A stretch of 64,000 bases of DNA, from assembly GCA_964578835.1 (NCBI GenBank), contig CAZOEL010000032.1, positions 1-64,000 of the forward strand. The letters run 5' to 3'. The notes below the pieces were generated by a model that was not told the DNA's origin, did no database searches, and saw only the letters and a program-made list of their open reading frames with translations. The translations under genes were made by a program, and so were the position numbers. Of the stretch, positions 1 through 8,245 are shown piece after piece. How positions within the stretch are numbered: the stretch's first letter is position 1; each line of letters starts with the position of its first letter. This stretch comes from CAZOEL01 sp964578835. Its GTDB lineage: Bacteria > Desulfobacterota > Syntrophobacteria > Syntrophobacterales > Syntrophobacteraceae.

Positions 1-473
1 GAGGCTAACCCGGCGTTACAATTGTTCAATCATCACAGAACAAGATAGCCCTGGACTGAAATGTGTTTTTCATGAATATCCCTCGCTGCTATGATACAAT
101 CCGAACGATAAAATGTTTAAGTTCTAAGAGTTATCATTAAGAGATTCTACCGATACCGATTTGCGCGCCTGAATGAATCTCGTTTTTCAGCAGACTGGTC
201 ACGGATGGTTTGGGGAAGGGGTAGGGATGCGGCCGTGCTAAGCTAGAACTTCTTTTACTTTCCAGACCAACTGGTAGTTTAAATAGGCCATTGTGGTGCG
301 TACGGATTTCCAACGCAGGAGAGCTCTGTAGGAGGCTATCTCGTTATGATCGTGGGGGTCTCTTCTATACTCGACCTGCTCGACGCCATCGACTATGCGG
401 GATAAGGCTTTAAGCGTTTTGCTCCGATGAAGAGAGCGCTACGGGGCATTGGCCCGAAACTGGAGAATAATCA
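1..473. other. non-coding stretch upstream of the chemosensory cluster
   Basis: I see no convincing gene here. The stretch presumably carries the promoter for the rightward cluster, but I cannot single out a -35/-10 pair. A GGAG motif at about 462-465 lies 8 bases before the TTG that opens the histidine kinase gene. A 19-codon frame starting at 346 behind a GGAGG is too short to call. Confidence 0.5.
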
Positions 474-2777
474 TTGCCAAGTCAGGGAGAACATTCAAAG
501 AATCAGCCACTGCTCGAGAAAACCTCCAAAAGCGTAATAAGAAGGCTTCTCAGCCTTCTTATGGTCGTTCTTGTCCCCCTTTTCCTCATTCAAGGCTACA
601 TCTATTACGAGGTTTTCGAGATCAGACGAACGGAAGAGCTTCAAGCGAACCTCGAGGCGGCTCGCGCGATCAGCGGAGCTTTCGACGCCTTCGTTAAGGA
701 TGTCCTGCGCCAAAACCTTGCCATTGGCCTCGCCCTCTCCCACTCGCCGATGCCGGCCGAGGAAATGACCGAGTTACTCACCAAGGTCCACAACGATTAT
801 GGCGCCTTGCGCGCTTTGAGCTGGGCCGGGCCGGACGGTCGACTAATCGCCAGCAGCGGCGCCGATGCAAGAGATGCGGGTATCGATTATAGTCCTATTT
901 TTCGCGAGATTCTTTCTGACAAAGACTGGGCGGTCAGTGATCTCATTCTATCTCGCTATGGCGATGACCCGGTATTTCTTATAGGCAGGGCCATCTACAC
1001 CGAACGGAGCGGCGAGTTGCTCGGGGTCGTCCTGTCCACTATTCGGCTCGATCGGCTGGACGAAGTTCTTGCGCTCAAGAGCTCCAAAGCGCCCGAGGTC
1101 AGCATCGTGGACAGCAGAGGCATGCTCGTTTATCGTTCCCCCCATGTTCAGATGAGCTGGGAGGATCGAGATTTGCGCAAGCATCCTGCGATCCGGAAGG
1201 CGATTGATGGGGAAGAAGCCAAAGAGACAATGCCTGCGGTTGAGCATGAAGACAAAAGCCGCATCGTTGCAGCGACGCCCATACGGTCGATTGGCTGGGT
1301 GGCGGCGGCCGGGATGAGAGAAGAAGAGGCCATAAAGCTTATCATTTCAATCATCGTCCGTCACGGTGGAATGTTCCTTCTTTCCGTGACGCTTGCCTTC
1401 ATTTTTGCCGCTCTCGCATCATTCCGCGTTATCTGCAAGCCTTTGACAAGAATCAAGGGCCAACTCCCACCCGATGATTGTGGCGAACAGAAGGCTGTGT
1501 TCGAGGAGGAATTGAGAAGCGCAAAGGAAATTGCCGATGCTGCCAGACAGGAGGCGTTGAAGAGAGACATCGAGCTCGATGCTGCAATCAGCTCCATCTC
1601 TGATGGCGTAATTATCATTGGGAAGAGCAAAGAGATACTTCTCATTAACTCGGTGGCTGCCTATTTTTGGAATTGCACGCCTGAAACGCGGGAAGTCTCT
1701 CTCGATGAGCTGGTGAAAGCTCAAACGCTCAGAACCCTGGATGGAAAAGAGCTTTCGGCGGAAGACCATCCCATTCGGAGAGCCCTCCAGGGTGAGACGA
1801 CGGTGAGTCTCCCCTTGTGGGTGGGCTCGGAAGTGAGGCAAAAGACCCGATGCTTCTCCTTTAGCGCAGCGCCGGTTCTTGTCTCCGGCGGCAAGTTCGC
1901 GGGCGCGGTCGCGACTTTTTCGGATATTACCAAGCAGATTCAGCTCACCGAAGAGCTCCGCAGTGCCAGAGATGAGCTTGAGCTCCGGGTCGAGCAGCGA
2001 ACGGAAGAGCTGCGGAAAGCGTACACCGATCTGAAGGACTATTCGGAAAGGCTCGAATTTCTCAACAAAGAGCTTCGGGAATTTGCCTTTGTAGCGTCCC
2101 ATGACCTCCAGGAGCCTCTCAGAAAGATCATGGTGCTGGGCGACTTGGTGCTGGCGCGTTATGCGAGCGGCATGGATACGGAAGGACAAGATTACCTGAA
2201 GCGCATGCAAGGCTCCGCTGCGCGCATGTCGCGCTTGCTTCAAGGACTGCTTGATTACTCGCGCGTTGCAACCAGGAAGAACCCTTATGTCAGCACCGAC
2301 CTGAACCAGATCGTCCGAGGCGTGGTGAATGATCTCGAGATACTCATCGGAAGTAAAGGAGCGACAATCGCCTTTGCCGAGCTTCCAACCATAGAGGCGG
2401 ACCCAGTTCAGATGCAGCAGCTTTTTCAAAATCTCATCGGCAATGCTCTCAAATACTCCAGAGAGGATGAAAAGCCGCTCATTAGAATCTACGGGGAAGT
2501 GGGCGAAGGCGTCGCCGCCATTTCCGTAGAAGACAACGGCATCGGCTTCGACGAAGAATACCTCGATAAGATATTCCGACCTTTGCAGCGGTTGCATGGA
2601 AAGCGGAGTCCCTATGAAGGCATCGGAATGGGGCTTGCCATCTGCCGCAAGATCGTGGAGCGCCATTCAGGCTCAATTACGGCTAGAAGCGAGCAGGAAC
2701 GCGGGGCTGTCTTCATGATACGCCTTCCGGTAAAGCAGAAAATCAAAGACGCTGAAGTTGATCCGACGGCTCGTTAG
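474..2777 (+). CDS. membrane-bound PAS sensor histidine kinase
   Basis: A 767-residue sensor kinase. A transmembrane helix at about residues 22-42 is followed by a roughly 250-residue extracytoplasmic region of the double-Cache type and a second helix at about 300-320. Then come a PAS domain (about 365-485), a coiled coil, a HisKA domain whose SHDLQEPL box holds the phosphoacceptor His near 543, and a HATPase_c domain with N box (NLIGNALKYS) and G boxes (DNGIGF, GIGMGLAI). The start is a TTG preceded by GGAG with good spacing. The kinase type resembles phytochrome-family HisKA proteins. No dedicated regulator is adjacent, but a CheY gene follows after a repeat element, so it may feed the chemosensory cluster; that link is inference. 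Confidence 0.85.
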   Translation: MPSQGEHSKNQPLLEKTSKSVIRRLLSLLMVVLVPLFLIQGYIYYEVFEIRRTEELQANLEAARAISGAFDAFVKDVLRQNLAIGLALSHSPMPAEEMTELLTKVHNDYGALRALSWAGPDGRLIASSGADARDAGIDYSPIFREILSDKDWAVSDLILSRYGDDPVFLIGRAIYTERSGELLGVVLSTIRLDRLDEVLALKSSKAPEVSIVDSRGMLVYRSPHVQMSWEDRDLRKHPAIRKAIDGEEAKETMPAVEHEDKSRIVAATPIRSIGWVAAAGMREEEAIKLIISIIVRHGGMFLLSVTLAFIFAALASFRVICKPLTRIKGQLPPDDCGEQKAVFEEELRSAKEIADAARQEALKRDIELDAAISSISDGVIIIGKSKEILLINSVAAYFWNCTPETREVSLDELVKAQTLRTLDGKELSAEDHPIRRALQGETTVSLPLWVGSEVRQKTRCFSFSAAPVLVSGGKFAGAVATFSDITKQIQLTEELRSARDELELRVEQRTEELRKAYTDLKDYSERLEFLNKELREFAFVASHDLQEPLRKIMVLGDLVLARYASGMDTEGQDYLKRMQGSAARMSRLLQGLLDYSRVATRKNPYVSTDLNQIVRGVVNDLEILIGSKGATIAFAELPTIEADPVQMQQLFQNLIGNALKYSREDEKPLIRIYGEVGEGVAAISVEDNGIGFDEEYLDKIFRPLQRLHGKRSPYEGIGMGLAICRKIVERHSGSITARSEQERGAVFMIRLPVKQKIKDAEVDPTAR

Positions 2778-2924
2778 TATTGATTTTTGGAGATCCAAAC
2801 AAATATGGTCTGTTGACGGGGTCGACTGGAGAGCAAAATGACGAAAGACTTTCTTCTCACTCAAATGGACGCTATCGCAACGACGACACGCTTAGGCATT
2901 CCGCCCTTGGCGCTTGATCTCTTA

Positions 2925-3090
2925 GGCAGCTCACAACAAATAACCTGCCAGGAAGAGGGGTTCTGTCATTCCGGCATGGTTTTGGCCGGAATCCAGCCCC
3001 GCGAAAAACCTGGATTCCGGCTTGAAGATTGCCGGAATGACGGTAGGCGTGTCTGAACCAATTTTGGTAGGTTATTTGTTGTGAGCTGCC
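2925..3090. repeat. 166-bp palindromic element with perfect 22-bp terminal inverted repeats
   Basis: Bases 2925-2946 are the exact reverse complement of 3069-3090. Nested inside is a second palindrome: an 11-base arm at 2965-2975 pairs with 3031-3041, and a 12-base arm at 2985-2996 pairs with 3010-3021. The inner 77 bases are closely similar to another copy at 63583-63660. It has no coding capacity and lies between the histidine kinase and cheY, so it looks like a MITE or REP-type element. Confidence 0.85.
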
Positions 3091-3146
3091 ATTAGACATC
3101 GTGCAAGAGAAAGGGTTGCGTCAAGTCGCTTCATGGAGCATCAAAG

Positions 3147-3518
3147 ATGAGGAATATTTTGATTGTCGATGATTCCGCAACGATGCGGCGTATGGTGGCT
3201 GCATCGTTACGGGAGCTTGAAGGCGTAAAGTTCGATGAAGCCGGTTCGGGCCTGGAGGCCATCGAGAGACTGGCGTTGGGCAAAGTGGATCTTATGATCC
3301 TGGACTTGAATATGCCGGATATGCATGGAATGGAAGTGCTGCAATTCGTGCGCAGCCATGGCGCTTTCCGAAACATCCGGATCATCGTGCTGACGACCAA
3401 AAGCGACGATTCGAGCCGTTCCGCAGCACTCGAATCGGGCGCCCTGGCCTACCTCACCAAACCTTTCGATCCTCGCGATTTGGCCAAACAGACGCGAAAA
3501 CTATTGGAAGACGGATAA
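3147..3518 (+). CDS. cheY: CheY-like single-domain response regulator
   Basis: A 123-residue receiver domain with nothing attached. It has the acidic pair D8-D9, the phosphoacceptor D53 (in ILDLNMP), the switch threonine in VLTTK, and K105 in the TKPFDP loop. Single-domain receivers of this kind take phosphate from CheA and bind a downstream target. Its stop codon overlaps the cheA start by one base (TAATG), so the two are translationally coupled. The target is unknown because no flagellar or pilus motor gene is in the window. Confidence 0.93.
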   Translation: MRNILIVDDSATMRRMVAASLRELEGVKFDEAGSGLEAIERLALGKVDLMILDLNMPDMHGMEVLQFVRSHGAFRNIRIIVLTTKSDDSSRSAALESGALAYLTKPFDPRDLAKQTRKLLEDG

Positions 3519-5551
3519 TGGCTCAATCGAAAGAGAGCTTCTTCGCGGATCTGATCGACGATTACTACGCCGAGTGCGACGAGCACCTTGCGACGATACG
3601 CCGCGCATTGCTCGCCATCGAGCCCGCTCTTCATCAACGTCAGGCCGATCGTCGCCCTCTCGATGATCTCTTTCGAAGCTTTCATACGATCAAAGGGTTG
3701 TCCGGCATGGTGGGCTTGCGAGAGGCTGAGGATCTGGCCCACAATGTAGAGACCTTCCTGCGCGCTCTTCTCAAAGGGCTTGCGCCTCTCTCCCCCGAGG
3801 GAATGGACGCCCTTCTTGCTTCCGCCAAGATGCTCGAAGAGGTGATCGCCGCACACCGCATGAAAAAGCCCATGCCCGACCTCAAACCGGTCATGACCAA
3901 GCTGCTGGAATGCTCGTCCGGCATAGCGCCAACGGACGAGAGCGTGGGCTCGGCTGCTCATCGAGTTTCAGAACAGATGCTGGACGCTGCAAGGATGGAA
4001 AGACTTAAAGAAGCGCTCGGGAGAGGCGCAAAGCTTTGGCGCTTTGAGTTCACGCCCGACCCTTCTCTTGCAAAAAGAGGCGTCACTGTCAATCTCATTC
4101 GATCGCGCCTTTTGGAAATGGGCGAAATCATCAACGCCTTTCCGGAAGTAACGCCAGGAGAAGGGATCAAGTTCGCTTTTATTGTCGCAAGCTTTCAGGC
4201 TGAAAGCAGCTTTGTGGCTTTTATGGAAGATGGCGTTGCTTATGAGCCTTATTTGCCTCCTGAGGAGATAGCCGAGGAAAGCGGTAAACCGGCCGAGGCT
4301 TCCCTAGATGCTCCACTGGCGCATGAAGCTGGTCGCGAAGGCGCGCGAGCGACTGAGCGGCCGACGAGACCCATTACGCCCGCGCATGTCATCCGGGTGG
4401 ATCTAGCGAGGCTGGACCAGCTAATAGAAACCCTGACTTCACTTGTGATCAGCAAAGCGCATTTGGAGCATAATCTTCAACGCGTTGAGCCGCTGATTCC
4501 CTCACTCTACTGGCGTCCGCTCCAGGAGGCCGGCGCTGCAATGGCTCAACGCCTCCGAGAGCTTCGAGAAGGACTCATGGGGCTTAGAATGTTGCCCGTT
4601 CGGGATGTCTTCGAGCGCATGCGCTTCGCTGTATACGACCTTTGCCGGGAGCAGCGGAAGAGAGTCGTTGTGGAAACTCGTGGCGAGGAAACGGAGATCG
4701 ACAAGTATGTGGTCGAACGGATGATTGATCCGCTTTTGCATATCGTGCGAAATGCGGTAAGCCACGGAATCGAACCGGAAGAAGAGCGCATGGCTCATGG
4801 AAAAGCGCCCGAAGGGCTGCTAAAGCTCAGCGCCTCTACATCCGGCGATTTCATTGTGATTGAAGTTGAAGATGACGGTAAAGGCATTGATGCTGAACTT
4901 GTATTGAGGAAAGCCGAAAGCGACGGATTGATAGCCAAGGCCGAAGACGTTGGCCGATATGCTCTCCTCGATATTCTTTGTGAGGTTGGCTTCACCACCC
5001 TGTCCAAAGCAGATGTCACCAGCGGACGCGGCGTGGGTATGTCCGTCGTTGGAATGGCCGTTCAGGAGCTGGGCGGAGCGCTCTCTCTCGATACGAGAAA
5101 GGGACAGGGAACCCGTTTCACGATCCGCTTACCCTTGACGCTGGCGATCATGGACGCTCTTATCGTTTCGATAGGAGGCCGCACTTTCGCCATGCCCGTG
5201 AATGCGGCGCGCGAAATTATCGAGGTGGATCCGGCCGAGGTGACACTGTTCGAGAGAAACGAGATCATTAGATATCGCGAGGGCGTGCTTCCTCTCATAA
5301 GGCTCACAAGGCTTCTGAAGCTTAAAGAAGAGCGCGTCAGGGTCTTTTATGCGATTGTTGTCGGAACCGATGCGAGCGCATCGGGTCTTGCCGTTGATCG
5401 GCTCTTGGGACAACGTGAGATCGTTGTTCGCACTCTTGTCGATCCGTTGATTCAGACGCCGGGCGTTTCCGGCGCGACTGAACTGGGAGACGGCCGAGCT
5501 GTGTTGATCCTTGACCCAGCCGCCCTTGTGCAACTGGGGCGAAGGGCCTGA
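3518..5551 (+). CDS. cheA: chemotaxis histidine kinase CheA
   Basis: A 677-residue CheA that autophosphorylates in response to receptor state and passes phosphate to CheY and CheB. An N-terminal HPt domain carries the phosphorylated His near residue 56 (FHTIKG). A P2-like or linker region follows (about 165-255), then the dimerisation helices, the ATPase domain with N box (IVRNAVSHGIE), DDGKGI and SGRGVGMSVV boxes, and a C-terminal CheW-like P5 domain. It is complete and of ordinary length. It sits between cheY and cheW in one rightward operon. Confidence 0.96.
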   Translation: MAQSKESFFADLIDDYYAECDEHLATIRRALLAIEPALHQRQADRRPLDDLFRSFHTIKGLSGMVGLREAEDLAHNVETFLRALLKGLAPLSPEGMDALLASAKMLEEVIAAHRMKKPMPDLKPVMTKLLECSSGIAPTDESVGSAAHRVSEQMLDAARMERLKEALGRGAKLWRFEFTPDPSLAKRGVTVNLIRSRLLEMGEIINAFPEVTPGEGIKFAFIVASFQAESSFVAFMEDGVAYEPYLPPEEIAEESGKPAEASLDAPLAHEAGREGARATERPTRPITPAHVIRVDLARLDQLIETLTSLVISKAHLEHNLQRVEPLIPSLYWRPLQEAGAAMAQRLRELREGLMGLRMLPVRDVFERMRFAVYDLCREQRKRVVVETRGEETEIDKYVVERMIDPLLHIVRNAVSHGIEPEEERMAHGKAPEGLLKLSASTSGDFIVIEVEDDGKGIDAELVLRKAESDGLIAKAEDVGRYALLDILCEVGFTTLSKADVTSGRGVGMSVVGMAVQELGGALSLDTRKGQGTRFTIRLPLTLAIMDALIVSIGGRTFAMPVNAAREIIEVDPAEVTLFERNEIIRYREGVLPLIRLTRLLKLKEERVRVFYAIVVGTDASASGLAVDRLLGQREIVVRTLVDPLIQTPGVSGATELGDGRAVLILDPAALVQLGRRA

Positions 5552-5579
5552 TTGCTGACTGCTGAAATGGAAAGCAATA

Positions 5580-6134
5580 ATGACTGAACCTTTTGTCCTC
5601 TTAGAAGTGGCCGGCACCACCTACGCCATACGAAGCCGTGATGTCCTCCATCTGGAGATGGTCGAGCACATTACGCCCGTGCCTGATGCGTTATATTTTG
5701 TGGAGGGAGTGGTCTTCTCCCGGGGACAGCTAATTCCGGCTCTGAACCTGCGAGCGCGCTTCGGGTTCGAAAAGATCCCTTACGATCTGCGCACTCGCCT
5801 GGTAGTTACAAAAATCGGCGAGCGGACGGTGGGGTTTATCGCTGATGTCGCTCGTGAGTTTGCATCCATACCGACTGAGGCGGTCCTGCCTCCTCCCGAG
5901 GACATCTCGGAGCTGAGCAGCAAATACCTCGAGGGAATAGCGAGGTTGGGGGAACGTGTAGTGCTAATCCTTGACCCGCAGGAGATGCTCAAGCCTTCTG
6001 AAACCGATTCTCTGCCGGAGTGCGAGTGCGATGCCGGCGGGGTGGACGGTCTCGAACGCCAAGAGGACGCTTCGGATGAGCGCGCCAAAGACCGGCAAGA
6101 GGCGGACAGCAAAACATCAATGATAGGTGAGTAG
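5580..6134 (+). CDS. cheW: chemotaxis coupling protein CheW
   Basis: A 184-residue CheW that bridges receptor tips to CheA in the signalling array. The SH3-like CheW fold covers about residues 3-140, including the typical VEGVVFSRGQLIPALNLRAR segment. The last 40 or so residues are an acidic, charged tail (rich in E and D, with two Cys) not usual for CheW. The gene begins 28 bases after cheA with only a weak GGAAAG ribosome site, so coupling to cheA is likely. Its end lies just before the methyl-accepting protein gene. Confidence 0.93.
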   Translation: MTEPFVLLEVAGTTYAIRSRDVLHLEMVEHITPVPDALYFVEGVVFSRGQLIPALNLRARFGFEKIPYDLRTRLVVTKIGERTVGFIADVAREFASIPTEAVLPPPEDISELSSKYLEGIARLGERVVLILDPQEMLKPSETDSLPECECDAGGVDGLERQEDASDERAKDRQEADSKTSMIGE

Positions 6135-6159
6135 TGGATGGTGTGAGGGAGGGGACTCG

Positions 6160-8226
6160 ATGGCATTCTTTAGACGCGATAAAGGCGAGAACAACTTGAG
6201 CACCGAAATTGGGCGCGTTCGGGAACAGGCGGACCATGTAGTTCGCTCAGCTGAAGAGATTTCCCGTATTGCGGTCATTGTTGCAGATGATGCGGAAAAG
6301 CAGCTCTCATTGGTTGAAGAGGCGGTGAGCGGCAGCAATGAAATGGCTGCGTCCTTAAAAGAGACGGCTGCCCAGGCGGCGACGGCGTCTTCCGCAACCG
6401 AAGAGCTCGTTTCTTCCCTTAATGAAATGGCGGCCTCAACAGAGCAGGTCACTGCCAATGCGACGAGCCTCGCATCCTCTGTGTCGGAGAGCGCGGCGTC
6501 GATCGAGGAGATTGCCGGATCGATAAAGAATGTGACGGCTACGGCCCAGGAGATGGCGACTTCCGCCACACAGGTGACCGGATCGATGAATGAGATTGCC
6601 TCATCGATCAGGAGCGTGAGCGACGATAGCGATGCGCTTGCGACTTCTGTGAGCGAGACTGCCGCTTCGCTCGAAGAGATAAGCAAATCGGTGCAGGGCG
6701 TCTCCAAGAGCGCCGACGCTGTGGCAGGCGCCGCCGAAGAGACATCGTCTTCCATAAATGAGATGGCTGCTTCCATTGAGCAGGTGTCATCGATGATGGG
6801 AAGCCAAAGCTCTTCTGTTGAAGAGGTCGGAACTTCCATCGAAGAGATGGCGCGCTCGATTCAGGGAGTGGCGTTGAATACGGAAAAGATAACGGAAATG
6901 GTTACTTCGGCGGCGTCCAGCGCGACGCAAATGGAGCGTTCCATCAATTCGGTGGCCTCTCTCGCCAGACAAACCGATGATATTACCCGGCGCGTTGCGC
7001 AGGAGGCCGAAGAAGGCGGCAGAATCATTGAGCGTTCTATCCAGGGCCTTGGAAGGGTAAGGGATTCAATGATCCAATCGTCGGGCGTGATCAAAGAAAT
7101 GGGAAAACGGTCGAATGAAATCAGCTCCATTGTGGATACGATCAACCTGATTGCAGAGCGCACCAACCTGCTCTCTCTCAATGCATCCATTGAGGCTGCG
7201 CGCGCCGGGGAGGCTGGAAGAGGATTCGCCGTCGTGGCTGAAGAAATTCGCAACCTGGCCGACCGTTCGGCAAAGGCTACCTCTGATATTGCGGCCATCA
7301 TAAAGGCCCTTCAGGAGACTGCTCAGGAAGCGGTCAATGCGTCCGCTGAAGGCTCGCGCATCGCGGAAGAGAGCGGGAGGCTTGCGGAAGATGGGTTGAA
7401 TGGATTGCACAAGATTCTGGGTGGCGTCAAAGAGACAAGCCAGCATGTTAGTCAAATCGCACGCGCTGCCGATGAACAGCTCTCAGCCGGTCAGAGCGTA
7501 GTGAGCGCTATCAACGGAGCGGTCGTACAGTCGAGGCAGGCTGCCGCCGCCACGGTGGAGCAAGCTAAAACTGCGCAAAGCATAGTTCAGTCAACTTCCA
7601 ATTTGCGGAAGATTTCGCAGGAAGTTTCCGGCGCAATGACGGAGCAGGCTCGCGCCGCACGGAGCATTATTAAAGCCGCTCAAAGGAATGCGTCGCTTGC
7701 CGAGCATTTGCGTAAAGCCGCCGCCGAGCAGACCAGGGCTACAGGGCAGATTTCCCAGGCTGTGGAGGCGATGCGACGAGGCGCAATGTCCACCACGCGC
7801 GCCATTGCAGAGCAGGCGAGCGCCGGTGAGCAGATTTCGAGGGAGACCGATCGGCTCGCGAAAATGATTGCGAGCGTCCACAAGGCTATGAGTGAACAGA
7901 CGGCCGGCGCGGCGCAAATCTCAATGGCTGTGGAAAGCATGCGCAAACAGTCGGATCAGGTCGCCAAGGCCATGGCCGAGCAGGCTCGCGCTGCGAGGGG
8001 TATGCGTTCCTCAGCTCAGGAGATCGCAAGGCAAATAGATCTCGTCACGCGCGCAAATCGCGAGCATTCAGCCGTCTCCGCAAAAACCTACGATTCGCTC
8101 GTCAATATTCGAAAGGTTACGGAACGAAACGCCGGCGGCGTTATAGAAACGCATCGAGCTACAAACGGACTGCTCGAAAATGCCAGAGCTCTTGGCGAAA
8201 TAATGGATCGACTGAGCAATAAATGA
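6160..8226 (+). CDS. cytosolic methyl-accepting chemotaxis protein without sensor domain
   Basis: A 688-residue protein, almost wholly coiled coil. The conserved signalling tip (INLIAERTNLLSLNASIEAARAGE) lies near residues 323-364. There is no transmembrane segment and no PAS, Cache, GAF or globin module on either side. The N-terminal half is made of repeated units such as SLNEMAASTEQV, SMNEIASSIRSV and SINEMAASIEQV; the C-terminal half has repeats around AMAEQARAARG. The chosen ATG has GGAGGGG five bases upstream; an in-frame GTG at 6127 would add 11 residues and overlap cheW. Signal input must come from a partner, plausibly the PAS-HEAT protein encoded next. Confidence 0.93.
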   Translation: MAFFRRDKGENNLSTEIGRVREQADHVVRSAEEISRIAVIVADDAEKQLSLVEEAVSGSNEMAASLKETAAQAATASSATEELVSSLNEMAASTEQVTANATSLASSVSESAASIEEIAGSIKNVTATAQEMATSATQVTGSMNEIASSIRSVSDDSDALATSVSETAASLEEISKSVQGVSKSADAVAGAAEETSSSINEMAASIEQVSSMMGSQSSSVEEVGTSIEEMARSIQGVALNTEKITEMVTSAASSATQMERSINSVASLARQTDDITRRVAQEAEEGGRIIERSIQGLGRVRDSMIQSSGVIKEMGKRSNEISSIVDTINLIAERTNLLSLNASIEAARAGEAGRGFAVVAEEIRNLADRSAKATSDIAAIIKALQETAQEAVNASAEGSRIAEESGRLAEDGLNGLHKILGGVKETSQHVSQIARAADEQLSAGQSVVSAINGAVVQSRQAAAATVEQAKTAQSIVQSTSNLRKISQEVSGAMTEQARAARSIIKAAQRNASLAEHLRKAAAEQTRATGQISQAVEAMRRGAMSTTRAIAEQASAGEQISRETDRLAKMIASVHKAMSEQTAGAAQISMAVESMRKQSDQVAKAMAEQARAARGMRSSAQEIARQIDLVTRANREHSAVSAKTYDSLVNIRKVTERNAGGVIETHRATNGLLENARALGEIMDRLSNK

Positions 8227-8245
8227 AAGGTTTGAGCCAAAGAAG

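Noticed and set aside
346..405. A 19-codon frame with GGAGG upstream
   Set aside because: Spacing to the ATG is long and the peptide is too short to judge.
1419..2666. Long minus-strand open frame of 415 codons opposite the histidine kinase
   Set aside because: It is antisense to a well-supported kinase; composition is His/Arg/Leu-rich and resembles no family.
2838..3056. Plus-strand frame of 72 codons before cheY
   Set aside because: It runs through the palindromic repeat element and has no ribosome site or family match.
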